From contig JAGCZA010000115.1 of NCBI GenBank assembly GCA_017960525.1, positions 1 through 42,708 on the forward strand: a stretch of DNA of 42,708 nt, read 5' to 3'. A program made the position numbers and the translations under genes. Shown one piece after another: positions 7,266 through 14,940 of this stretch (positions within the stretch are counted from its first letter, which is position 1; each line of letters opens with the position of its first letter). The notes beneath the pieces are model-generated. The model did no database searches. It had not been told where the DNA came from and saw nothing but the letters and a program-made list of their open reading frames with translations. The stretch is from Prevotella sp. GTDB taxonomy: Bacteria; Bacteroidota; Bacteroidia; Bacteroidales; Bacteroidaceae.

Positions 7266-9590
7266 ATGATAAACAAGGAATTGCTGAAAGTGTCGTTACG
7301 GCAGCGGGCGCTCTATTTGCCGCAGACTGCCGCTGTAGGGGCAGGCCAAGTGCCAGGCCGCATAGAAGTGACGGGTCAGACGCTCGCACTCGTCGTTGAG
7401 TTGCGCAAACTGGGCTTTGCCCTTAGTGAAGAGGCTCTGCGTGCCGTCAATGAACTCGACGAAACAGACCGCGAGGTGCTGCTCGACGTGGTGAACGAGG
7501 TGATGGGCACCCACTTGAACTGGGCGTCGCTGGTACGTGGCTGGCTGGTGCCCACGGGTGAGACCTTGGCCGACCACTTTGCCACCTTCATCGCCAACTT
7601 GCTGCCCGAAGAGGAGCGGCGGCAGATTTCAGGCACCACGCTGCCCTGTGGACACTTCATCCCTGACGGCACATTCCCATTGGAGCGTTACAACGGCTGC
7701 CCTTTCTGCGGTACACCTTTCCGCACGGCAAACTTCAACTACAAGGGTCAAGGCTCCAAACTGCGCCTGCTGGAACTATGGGGTGACAAGCAGATGGAGG
7801 CCTTCTTCCAAGACCTGCTCCTCTCGCCCGTCCCTCTCGACGCCACCCAGCGCGAGTCGCTCAAGAAGATGCTTGACTCCTCACTTTTCACTCTTCACTC
7901 TTCACTTTTCACTGGCGTAGCGCAAAAAGAGACCCGTATGCTGGTGATTGATGAACTGGTGAACCGTGGACTTGACGATGAGGCTGGCAAACTCTTCTCC
8001 ACGCCCAACGACGTGCTGCGCTATCTGTGGTACCGTCATACAGGGCACGTACAACTGCTCAAGCCCTCCACCTTATTATATATACAATACAAGAACCACC
8101 GCCACGAGTGCACCACGCAGGAGGGCCAGGAGACCGTGGCAAAGGCATTGAAGCAGCAGTTACGCCTGAAGTACAGCCGCCCCTGGTGCTACCGTGTAGC
8201 CCGTTGGCTGAATACACTTCTCACCTCACACCTCTCACCTCTCACCTCTCACTTAGAATCCATGCACCCTCGTCGTGAAATGTGGGTGCGCTTCATACGC
8301 GCTTTAAGGTTGGCCGAATATGCCCGCCGACCTGGCTTCGAGCCGCTGGCCGAACTGCTCGACCGCTTCTATCGTCGCGACTATACAGTATGGCAGGGGA
8401 GGGTAGACCGCGCCCTCGGAAAAGCCGACCGCCAGGCCACACTTCAGTTGCTCAGCCAGCGGCCCGGCCTCTTCGCCCGATGCCTTTTCTCCACAATGCT
8501 CACCTTTGGCAAAGAGCCAGTCGTCGAGGCCTTCCGCAAGGTGCTGCCACAGTTGCCCGTGCGCCTGCTCGTCACGCTCGGTTCCCAGGCGACACTCTAT
8601 TTCGACCGCGACCAACAGCGACTGGCACGCACATTAAGCGGTATGGTGAAACGTCTGCCCCCTCATCCCCTGCTGGCCCACTACAACGACGAGCAGCTGG
8701 AACAGATGATACTGGCTGTCACCCACCTTTATCTGGAGGCTATGCAACAGCATTTCGCTTCCTCATTCCCCGCCTCTGAAGGGGAGGGGCAGGGTAACCG
8801 CACTATTTACATCGCCCCTCAACTCTATCACATCCCCGTAGCCGTTGGCGACCGCCAGACAACCGTGCAGAGTGATTCCTCCGCTCTGATGGGCGAGCAG
8901 ATTCCTGTGACAGGCGACAGCGTCCGTCTCTTCCTGCAATGGGGACAAGGCTTGCCCGCACAGCACCTCGATATGGACCTGAGTTGCCTTGTCGTCACCG
9001 CTAAAGAGAGTTATGTCTGCTCTTATTTCAACCTGACAGCCCCAGGCGCACGCCATTCGGGCGACATCCAGCGCATACCCGATATGGTGGGCACGGCAGA
9101 GTACATCGAACTGTCATTGCCAGAGTTGGAAGCCTTTGGCGCCCAGCGTGTGGTGTTCACTTGCAACGCCTACACGGCTGGAAAACTCTCGCCTAACCTG
9201 ATGCTGGGCTGGATGTCGGCGGAAAAGCCTATGACCGTCAGCGATGACACGGGCGTAGCCTATGACCCATCGACTGTCGACCATCTCGTGCGCATCACGG
9301 AGAGCAACCTCTCCAAGGGGCTCGTCTTCGGCGTCCTGGAAGTGAAGCAAAGGGCTGTCACCTGGCTCGAAATGCCTTTTGACGGCCAGACCATCAGCAA
9401 TCTCTCGGCAGAAAACGTCGACACCCTCCTGCGCAGACTAAACGCAAAGCCCACCATCGGCCAGGTACTCGACATCAAGGCCCAGGCCCAACACCTCACA
9501 CCCACGGACTCTCCCGAAAAAGCCGACGAAGCCTACACCCTGGAGTGGGCAAGAAACACCGCCAATGTAAGCCGCCTCCTGCTCGCCTGA
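7266..9590 (+). CDS. RING-finger protein with C-terminal TerD-like domain (MXAN_6230/SCO0854-like)
   Basis: A 774-residue cytoplasmic protein without signal or membrane segments. A treble-clef/RING-like zinc site lies near residues 128-148: LPCGHFIP, then LERYNGCPFCGTPF (Cys128, His130, Cys145, Cys148). A long helical middle follows, and the C-terminal ~230 residues resemble TerD-type beta-sandwich domains (LDMDLSCLVV, RVVFTCNAY). The order matches the MXAN_6230/SCO0854 RING family, linked by comparative genomics to tellurite-type stress systems; no experimental function is known to me. No ter genes lie nearby. Three internal segments are encoded by repeats (about 204-215, 317-328 and 499-510) and look like tolerated insertions. 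Start at ATG 7266, preceded by its own promoter and hairpin leader. Confidence 0.72.
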   Translation: MINKELLKVSLRQRALYLPQTAAVGAGQVPGRIEVTGQTLALVVELRKLGFALSEEALRAVNELDETDREVLLDVVNEVMGTHLNWASLVRGWLVPTGETLADHFATFIANLLPEEERRQISGTTLPCGHFIPDGTFPLERYNGCPFCGTPFRTANFNYKGQGSKLRLLELWGDKQMEAFFQDLLLSPVPLDATQRESLKKMLDSSLFTLHSSLFTGVAQKETRMLVIDELVNRGLDDEAGKLFSTPNDVLRYLWYRHTGHVQLLKPSTLLYIQYKNHRHECTTQEGQETVAKALKQQLRLKYSRPWCYRVARWLNTLLTSHLSPLTSHLESMHPRREMWVRFIRALRLAEYARRPGFEPLAELLDRFYRRDYTVWQGRVDRALGKADRQATLQLLSQRPGLFARCLFSTMLTFGKEPVVEAFRKVLPQLPVRLLVTLGSQATLYFDRDQQRLARTLSGMVKRLPPHPLLAHYNDEQLEQMILAVTHLYLEAMQQHFASSFPASEGEGQGNRTIYIAPQLYHIPVAVGDRQTTVQSDSSALMGEQIPVTGDSVRLFLQWGQGLPAQHLDMDLSCLVVTAKESYVCSYFNLTAPGARHSGDIQRIPDMVGTAEYIELSLPELEAFGAQRVVFTCNAYTAGKLSPNLMLGWMSAEKPMTVSDDTGVAYDPSTVDHLVRITESNLSKGLVFGVLEVKQRAVTWLEMPFDGQTISNLSAENVDTLLRRLNAKPTIGQVLDIKAQAQHLTPTDSPEKADEAYTLEWARNTANVSRLLLA
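7878..7912. repeat. Heptanucleotide tandem repeat inside the RING/TerD-like gene
   Basis: Five adjacent 7-mers: TCCTCAC, TTTTCAC, TCTTCAC, TCTTCAC, TTTTCAC. Translated they give a low-complexity Ser/Leu/Phe/Thr/His stretch (SSLFTLHSSLFT) that breaks the surrounding helical sequence. The reverse complement is the GTGAARA unit seen at 1891 and 14899. Confidence 0.8.
8211..8252. repeat. Second heptanucleotide repeat inside the RING/TerD-like gene
   Basis: Six units in 7-bp register: AATACAC, TTCTCAC, CTCACAC, then three perfect CTCTCAC. They encode LLTSHLSPLTSH. The reverse complement unit is GTGAGAG, a sister of the GTGAARA unit. Confidence 0.8.
8766..8795. repeat. G-rich palindromic insert in coding sequence
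   Basis: CCCC(G)CCTCT, a short loop, then GGGGAGGGGCAGGG. It encodes ASEGEGQG and resembles the insert at 24301 in the receptor gene, which encodes SSREGQG in the same reading frame. Confidence 0.55.
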
Positions 9591-9622
9591 AATGGTTAAA
9601 TAGGTATAAATGCGTCTGAAAA

Positions 9623-9654
9623 TTTGGCTGTACGCTTGCAATTTGCTACCTTTG
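9623..9654 (+). promoter_or_regulatory. Promoter of ilvC
   Basis: TTTG (9623-9626), 20 bases, then TACCTTTG (9647-9654). Initiation near 9661 gives an untranslated leader of about 130 bases. Confidence 0.75.
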
Positions 9655-9660
9655 CAGTCG

Positions 9661-9792
9661 ATTTTACAGAACAAATCCATTGCTGTTCCCTCGAGCAGGG
9701 AGTGGATGAGACCAATAAGACGACGGCTCTCGGGTTAAGGGCGGGCATGGCTCAAGTGGATAATAAAAACATTAAAACATCAAAAAACTAAA
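9661..9792 (+). promoter_or_regulatory. Long structured 5' leader of ilvC
   Basis: The leader is unusually long for this window. It contains CCCT-CGAGC-AGGG (about 9687-9699), flanked by a possible CCA/TGG closing pair, and a second imperfect stem from GAGACC to GGCTCTC (about 9708-9731). I see no codon-rich leader peptide and no terminator T-run, so the regulatory role, if any, is unresolved. Confidence 0.35.
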
Positions 9793-10842
9793 ATGGCAGA
9801 AATGAATTTTGGTGGCGTCATCGAAACCGTAGTCACCAGTAAGGAGTTCTCCTTGGAGAAAGCACATGAAGTATTGAAGAACGAGACCATCGCCGTTATC
9901 GGTTATGGTATTCAGGGTCCCGGCCAGGCCTGCAACCTGCGCGACAACGGTTTCAACGTCATCGTTGGCCAGCGTGCCGGCAAGACCTACGACAAGGCCG
10001 TTGCCGACGGCTGGGTGCCCGGCAAGACGCTGTTCTCCATCGAGGAGGCCGCCGAGAGGGGCACCATCCTCTGTATGCTGCTGAGCGACGCCGGTCAGAT
10101 TCAGCAGTGGCCCACCATCAAGAAATACCTGAAGCCCGGCAAGACCCTGTACTACAGCCACGGCTTCGCCATCAACTGGAGTGATCGCACAGGCGTCATT
10201 CCTCCAAAGGATGTCGACGTGATTATGGTGGCACCTAAGGGCAGCGGCACCAGCCTTCGCACCATGTTCTGCGAGGGTCGCGGCCTCAACTGCTCGTATG
10301 CCGTCTATCAGGACGCTACCGGCCATGCAACTGAGAAGACGCTGGCCTTTGGCATAGGTATTGGTGCCGGCTATATGTTTGAAACCACTTTCCAGCGCGA
10401 GGCCACCAGCGACCTGACTGGTGAGCGCGGAAGTCTGATGGGAGCTATCCAGGGCTTGCTGCTGGCACAGTACGAGGTGCTGCGCGAGCACGGTCACTCA
10501 CCTTCGGAAGCCTTCAATGAGACCGTTGAGGAACTCACTCAGAGCCTCGGCCCGCTCTTCGGCGAGCGCGGAATGGACTGGATGTACGCCAACTGCTCAA
10601 CTACCGCCCAGCGCGGTGCTCTCGACTGGGCTCCCCGCTTCCACGATGCCATCAAGCCCGTGATGGAGTGGCTCTATTACTCGGTGCTCACTGGCCATGA
10701 GGCCCAAATCAGCATCGACGCCAACTCGAAGCCCGACTACCGTGCCGGACTGGAGAAGGAACTGGAGGCTATGCGCAACCAGGAGATGTGGCGTGCAGGC
10801 GCCGTCGTCCGTCAGTTGCGCCCTGAGAACAGCCAGGACTAA
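9793..10842 (+). CDS. ilvC: Ketol-acid reductoisomerase
   Basis: Converts acetolactate or acetohydroxybutyrate with NADPH and Mg2+ to the dihydroxy acid in valine, isoleucine and leucine synthesis. The 349-residue product has the N-terminal Rossmann signature VIGYGIQGPGQACNLRDNG and the knotted helical C-terminal domain with metal-binding acids in SDLTGERGSLMGAIQGLLLAQYEVL. It is single-standing: no ilvB, ilvN, ilvD or leu genes adjoin it. It has its own promoter, a ~130-base leader and a strong terminator, so it is probably monocistronic and independently regulated. Confidence 0.96.
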   Translation: MAEMNFGGVIETVVTSKEFSLEKAHEVLKNETIAVIGYGIQGPGQACNLRDNGFNVIVGQRAGKTYDKAVADGWVPGKTLFSIEEAAERGTILCMLLSDAGQIQQWPTIKKYLKPGKTLYYSHGFAINWSDRTGVIPPKDVDVIMVAPKGSGTSLRTMFCEGRGLNCSYAVYQDATGHATEKTLAFGIGIGAGYMFETTFQREATSDLTGERGSLMGAIQGLLLAQYEVLREHGHSPSEAFNETVEELTQSLGPLFGERGMDWMYANCSTTAQRGALDWAPRFHDAIKPVMEWLYYSVLTGHEAQISIDANSKPDYRAGLEKELEAMRNQEMWRAGAVVRQLRPENSQD

Positions 10843-10864
10843 GGAACTTTCCCTATTCAATCTT

Positions 10865-10907
10865 GCTTGGGCCATAGTATCTCATTACTTTGGCCCAAGC
10901 ACTTTTT
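10865..10907 (+). terminator. Rho-independent terminator of ilvC
   Basis: GCTTGGGCCA (10865-10874) pairs perfectly with TGGCCCAAGC (10891-10900), 16-base loop, followed by ACTTTTTT. Confidence 0.85.
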
Positions 10908-10950
10908 TCTGTGGGTACTTTTAGGGATATTCATAAAAAAGGTTCATAGA

Positions 10951-10982
10951 TTTTGCCAGTTCCCAAAAATTTCTTACCTTTG
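10951..10982 (+). promoter_or_regulatory. Promoter of the sigma-70 paralogue
   Basis: TTTTG (10951-10955) and TACCTTTG (10975-10982) separated by 19 bases. The leader before the ATG at 11008 would be about 20 bases. Confidence 0.7.
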
Positions 10983-11007
10983 TGGGCAAAAGAACTGCAT
11001 ACGCAAT

Positions 11008-11697
11008 ATGGAAGACAACAGACTGAACAAATATCTGGACGAAATAGGGCGCGAGTCGCTACTTACTGAGGAGCAGGAGCAAACGCTTTCAGCCCGCGTC
11101 AGACAGGGCGACGAGAGGGCCGTGAACCGACTGGTGGAGGCCAATCTGCGCTTTGTGGTGGCCATCGCCCGCCAGTATCAGGGCAAAGGCTTAACGATGG
11201 ACGACCTGGTGAGCGAGGGTAATTTGGGCCTCATAAAAGCCGCTGGCAAGTACGATGCTACCCGTGGCTTGCGCTTCGCCAACTACGCTGTGGTGTTCAT
11301 ACGCCAGCAGATAGAGCGAGCCTTGGCGCGGGAGAGCCGTGAACAGCGCGTGGAGAGCGGTGCCGACGGCCAGTCGCGCTCGGTGGATGCTCCGTTGGGG
11401 GCCAAGCCCAACATGAGCCTACTCTCTGTGCTTGTCGATGCCAATTCGCCATTGGCCGACGAGCGGGTGGTTCGTACTGATGTGGCTGATGCCGTGGAGT
11501 ATGCCCTTCGCTCGCTCGATACTCGCGAGTCGCAGGTGGTGAACGCTTTCTTTGGCATAGGCCAGGAGCATTTGACGATGGCGGAGATTGGTCAGGAGAT
11601 GGGCCTTCAGCGTGAGCGCGTGCGCCAGATTCGCGACCGTGCCATCCGCCGTCTGCGCAAGGCATACAGGCAGAGGCTGAATCTGCTCCGCGCCTAA
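11008..11697 (+). CDS. Reduced sigma-70 paralogue lacking region 3
   Basis: A 229-residue RNA polymerase sigma factor; the start MEDNRLNKYL at 11008 fits the promoter and the usual N-terminus of Bacteroidetes sigma A. Region 1.2 (NKYLDEIGRESLLT), region 2 (EANLRFVVAIARQYQ, LVSEGNLGLIKAAGKYDATRGLRF) and region 4 (MAEIGQEMGLQRERVRQIRDRAIRRLR) are well preserved. Two changes stand out. The region 2.3 motif normally YAVWWIRQ reads YAVVFIRQ. The sequence also jumps from ARESREQRV straight to SVDAPLG, removing the ~45-55 residues of region 3 found in the ~286-residue primary sigma. It is probably an alternative group-2-like sigma, not the housekeeping one. Promoter choice cannot be predicted. Confidence 0.85.
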   Translation: MEDNRLNKYLDEIGRESLLTEEQEQTLSARVRQGDERAVNRLVEANLRFVVAIARQYQGKGLTMDDLVSEGNLGLIKAAGKYDATRGLRFANYAVVFIRQQIERALARESREQRVESGADGQSRSVDAPLGAKPNMSLLSVLVDANSPLADERVVRTDVADAVEYALRSLDTRESQVVNAFFGIGQEHLTMAEIGQEMGLQRERVRQIRDRAIRRLRKAYRQRLNLLRA

Positions 11698-11734
11698 TGT
11701 CCTTTATTACTTGACAATAACTGAAACAACCGAA

Positions 11735-13288
11735 ATGGCAGAACAAAACAACTCTGGGGGCAGGCGCTCCAGTCGCCAGCAACCCGTGGACAATACTTAT
11801 GCACACGTTCAACCGCAGGCCTTGGAAGTGGAGAAGGCCGTGCTGGGTGCAATACTTGTAGACAAGGATGCCTACGCCGTGGTGTGCGAGTTGCTTTTTC
11901 CAGAAAGTTTCTACGAGAAACGCAACCAATATATCTATGAGGCCATACGTGACCTGGCTATGGCCGAGCGGCCTATCGACGTGCTCACCGTCACGGAGCA
12001 ACTTGCCCGCAACGGGCGTCTCGACGAGGTGGGAGGCGGTGCCTATATGGCCGAAATATCGGGTCGTGTGGCTTCGTCGGCTAATGTTGAGTACCATGCC
12101 CGTATCGTGGCGCAGAAGTTTCTGGCCCGGCAACTTATACAGTTTGCCAGTGATGTCGAGACCAAGGCTTTCGACGAGACCATCGACGTTGATGAACTGA
12201 TGCAGCATGCCGAGGGTTCGCTCTTTGAACTGTCGCAGAAGAATATGAAGAAGGACTACACGCAGATTGACCCCGTCATCAAGCGTGCCCTCGACGTACT
12301 CAATAAGGCTGCTGCCAACACCGACGGACTGACGGGCGTGTCTTCAGGCTACCATAAGTTGGACGACATCACCAGCGGGTGGCAGGATTCCGACCTCGTT
12401 ATTATTGCCGGACGCCCGGCTATGGGTAAGACCTCGTTTGCCCTGTCGATGGCCACAAATATAGCGGCTGACTTTAATGTGCCGTTGGCTTTCTTTTCGC
12501 TTGAAATGTCGGACGTGCAACTCACCAACCGCCTGATGTCCAACGTCTGCGAGATTCATGGCTCGAAGATACTCAGCGGTCAACTCCAGCGCGACGAATG
12601 GGACCGGCTGGACAAGCGCATTACCAAACTGATGGGTGCTCCTATTTATATTGATGACACGCCTGGTCTTTCTGTCTTTGAGTTACGTACCAAGGCCCGC
12701 CGACTGGTGCGCGAGCATGGCGTGAAGATTATTATGATAGACTATCTCCAACTGATGAATGCCAACGGTATGCGTTTCTCCAGCCGTCAGGAAGAGGTCT
12801 CCACCATCAGCCGCTCGCTGAAGGGACTGGCCAAGGAACTCAACATCCCCATCCTGGCCCTGTCGCAGTTGAACCGTGGTGTGGAGAGCCGCGAGGGATT
12901 GGAGGGCAAGCGTCCCCAATTGTCCGACCTGCGTGAGTCGGGAGCCATCGAGCAGGATGCCGATATGGTGCTCTTCGTCCATCGCCCAGAGTATTACCAC
13001 ATCTATCAGGACGAGAACGGACGCGACCTGCACGGCATGGCGCAAATCATCATTGCCAAGCACCGTAAGGGCGCTACGGGCGATGTGTTGCTCACCTTCC
13101 GTGGTGAGTTCACCCGCTTTGAGAACCCTGAAGACACCCGTCTTGACCACCGCTCACCCCAGGGAGGGGGCGAGATACTGGGGTCGAAAGTCAATGGTCA
13201 GGCGCCTGATGACCTGTCGTCCGGCTTCTCTTCTTTCGACGACACGTCGCTGCCGCTGCCCCCTGCTGACGGCCCCGCTCCATACTAA
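11735..13288 (+). CDS. dnaB: Replicative DNA helicase
   Basis: Hexameric 5'-3' helicase that unwinds DNA at the replication fork. The start was placed at ATG 11735 (MAEQNNSGG); an in-frame TTG at 11711 is less likely. The N-terminal primase-interacting domain (about 28-165, LEVEKAVLGAILVDKDAY) precedes the RecA-like core with Walker A GRPAMGKTSFAL (about residue 225), Walker B IIMIDYLQLM, and LSQLNRGVESREGLEGKRPQLSDLRESGAIEQDAD. The 517-residue length is normal for Bacteroidetes DnaB. The C-terminal tail after the core is variable and includes a G-rich segment (near 13155) resembling the dispersed palindromic inserts. It lies 37 bases after the sigma gene. Confidence 0.96.
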   Translation: MAEQNNSGGRRSSRQQPVDNTYAHVQPQALEVEKAVLGAILVDKDAYAVVCELLFPESFYEKRNQYIYEAIRDLAMAERPIDVLTVTEQLARNGRLDEVGGGAYMAEISGRVASSANVEYHARIVAQKFLARQLIQFASDVETKAFDETIDVDELMQHAEGSLFELSQKNMKKDYTQIDPVIKRALDVLNKAAANTDGLTGVSSGYHKLDDITSGWQDSDLVIIAGRPAMGKTSFALSMATNIAADFNVPLAFFSLEMSDVQLTNRLMSNVCEIHGSKILSGQLQRDEWDRLDKRITKLMGAPIYIDDTPGLSVFELRTKARRLVREHGVKIIMIDYLQLMNANGMRFSSRQEEVSTISRSLKGLAKELNIPILALSQLNRGVESREGLEGKRPQLSDLRESGAIEQDADMVLFVHRPEYYHIYQDENGRDLHGMAQIIIAKHRKGATGDVLLTFRGEFTRFENPEDTRLDHRSPQGGGEILGSKVNGQAPDDLSSGFSSFDDTSLPLPPADGPAPY

Positions 13289-13334
13289 AGGAATAAAAAA
13301 AGTTAAATAGCATACGTCCTGACATCTTTTTGTT

Positions 13335-13342
13335 TAATTTTG
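13335..13342 (+). promoter_or_regulatory. Possible rsmI -7 element close to the start codon
   Basis: TAATTTTG lies 8 bases before the ATG at 13351; initiation about 6-7 bases downstream would give a nearly leaderless message. No clear -33 match is seen, so this is tentative. Confidence 0.4.
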
Positions 13343-13350
13343 TCGGCGAT

Positions 13351-14025
13351 ATGGGAACATTGTATGTCGTACCCACGCCAGTGGGCAACTTGGAGGACAT
13401 GACACTGCGCGCCATCAGAGTGCTGAAAGAGGCCGACTTGGTGCTGGCGGAAGACACCCGCACGTCGGGCGTCCTGTTGCAGCACTTTGGCATTAAGAAC
13501 CAGATGATGTCGCACCACAAGTTCAATGAGCACGGCACGGCGACTGCCATCGTTCAGCGGTTGCTTGCCGGCCAGACCATTGCCCTCATCAGCGATGCCG
13601 GCACTCCTGGTATCAGCGACCCAGGCTTCTTCCTGGTGCGCGAGGCGGTGAGGGCTGGCATCGAGGTGCAGACCCTGCCGGGTGCCACAGCCTTTGTACC
13701 GGCCTTGGTGAGTAGTGCGTTGCCCTGCGACCGCTTCGCCTTTGAAGGCTTCCTGCCGCAGAAGAAAGGGCGCCAGACGCGCCTTGAGGCGTTACGCGAA
13801 GAACCCCGCACCATGATATTCTACGAATCGCCCTACCGTCTGGTAAAGACGCTCCAACAGTTTGCCGAAGTGTTCGGGCCAGAACGGCTGGTCAGCGTCT
13901 GCCGCGAAATCTCCAAGGTTTATGAGGAGAGCGTGCGCGGCTCGCTTCAGGAGGTGTGCGCCCACTTCACGGAGAAGCCTCCTAAGGGTGAAATCGTTGT
14001 GGTGGTGGCAGGAAAAGATAATTGA
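13351..14025 (+). CDS. rsmI: 16S rRNA (cytidine1402-2'-O)-methyltransferase
   Basis: Methylates the ribose of C1402 in the decoding centre of 16S rRNA using S-adenosylmethionine. The 224-residue protein starts at ATG 13351 (MGTLYVVPTPVGNLEDMTLRA) and carries the tetrapyrrole-methylase-fold motifs of this family: LAEDTRTSGVLLQHFGI, IALISDAGTPGISDPG, LPGATAFVPALVSSALP and FEGFLPQKKGRQ. An upstream in-frame start at 13330 would lie inside the predicted promoter. It is slightly short at the C-terminus compared with E. coli (about 286), as usual in Bacteroidetes. The coiled-coil lipoprotein gene follows 16 bases later. Confidence 0.94.
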   Translation: MGTLYVVPTPVGNLEDMTLRAIRVLKEADLVLAEDTRTSGVLLQHFGIKNQMMSHHKFNEHGTATAIVQRLLAGQTIALISDAGTPGISDPGFFLVREAVRAGIEVQTLPGATAFVPALVSSALPCDRFAFEGFLPQKKGRQTRLEALREEPRTMIFYESPYRLVKTLQQFAEVFGPERLVSVCREISKVYEESVRGSLQEVCAHFTEKPPKGEIVVVVAGKDN

Positions 14026-14041
14026 CAATAGAAACAAATAT

Positions 14042-14902
14042 ATGAATACAATGAAAAAACTATTATTATTTGCAGCCTGCATCCTCACTTTGGGTGCCTG
14101 CAACGAAAGCGTGAACAAGCGCGAAAGTGTCGACCTGAACCAGAAAATCGACTCGCTCACAAGGGTCAATATCCAGAAGGACAACGAGATTAACGACATG
14201 CTGGAGACCTTCAATACCATCGAGGAGGGCTTCCGCGCCATCAATGAGGCACAGGATCGTGTCACTCTGGAGCGAAGGGGCGAGGGTGTCGACGCCAACG
14301 AGCGCATCAGGGAGAACATGCAGTTCATCCAGGAGACCCTGAGTCAGAACAAGGAACTCATCAACAAACTGCGCCGGAGCCTCAGACAGAGTAGCGTTGC
14401 CAGTGAGCAGATGAAAAAGACGCTGGAGAACCTGACCAAGCAGTTCGCCGAAAAAGAGTCGGAACTGGCCGCCCTGCGCAGCGAGTTGGAGGAGAAGGAC
14501 ATCCACATTGCCGAACTGGACGAGATGGTGGCCTCGCTGTCGGAAGACGTGGCCTCGCTGCGTGACGAAAGCGACCAGAAAACAGAGACCATCAACACCC
14601 AGGACAGGGAGCTGAATACGGCATGGTATGTCTTTGGCACCAAGAACGAACTCAAGGAGCAGAATATCCTAAAGAGCGGCGAGGTGCTGCAGTCCAATTT
14701 CAACAAGAACTATTTTACCAAGATTGACATTCGGGTGGACAAGGAAATCAAGCTGATGTCACGCGATGCCAAGCTGCTCACCAACCATCCCACGGGCAGT
14801 TACACTCTGGACCGCGACGCCAATAAGCAGTATGTGCTGCGCATCACCAATCCCCAGCAGTTCTGGGGCACCAGTCGCTATCTGGTTATTCAGGTCAAGT
14901 GA
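14042..14902 (+). CDS. Coiled-coil lipoprotein of unknown function
   Basis: A 286-residue predicted lipoprotein: signal MNTMKKLLLFAACILTLGAC with a good lipobox (LGAC, Cys20). Residues about 30-185 form a long heptad-patterned coiled coil rich in Glu, Lys and Leu. The C-terminal ~90 residues (from AWYVFGTKNELKEQNIL) look like a compact beta domain. I know of no assigned function; the layout resembles periplasmic spacer or adaptor lipoproteins. A second possible start codon is at 14051. The stop codon at 14900-14902 lies inside a 7-bp tandem repeat that continues into the ftcD start. Confidence 0.82.
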   Translation: MNTMKKLLLFAACILTLGACNESVNKRESVDLNQKIDSLTRVNIQKDNEINDMLETFNTIEEGFRAINEAQDRVTLERRGEGVDANERIRENMQFIQETLSQNKELINKLRRSLRQSSVASEQMKKTLENLTKQFAEKESELAALRSELEEKDIHIAELDEMVASLSEDVASLRDESDQKTETINTQDRELNTAWYVFGTKNELKEQNILKSGEVLQSNFNKNYFTKIDIRVDKEIKLMSRDAKLLTNHPTGSYTLDRDANKQYVLRITNPQQFWGTSRYLVIQVK

Positions 14903-14940
14903 TAAGTGAAAAGTGATAGGTGGATGATGAAAAGTGACCG
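14899..14940. repeat. Heptanucleotide repeat spanning a stop codon and the next start codon
   Basis: Six units in 7-bp register: GTGATAA, GTGAAAA, GTGATAG, GTGGATG, ATGAAAA, GTGACCG. They contain the lipoprotein stop codon, a Shine-Dalgarno-like AGGTGG (14918-14923) and three possible ftcD starts (GTG 14906, ATG 14924, ATG 14927). Confidence 0.8.

Noticed and set aside
7878-8252. CRISPR-like short repeats
   Set aside because: Units are 7 bp, directly abutting, without spacers, and lie in an open reading frame.
13862-14041. N-terminal extension of the coiled-coil lipoprotein overlapping rsmI
   Set aside because: It would destroy the lipoprotein signal peptide and overlaps the rsmI coding region; the start at 14042 is far better.
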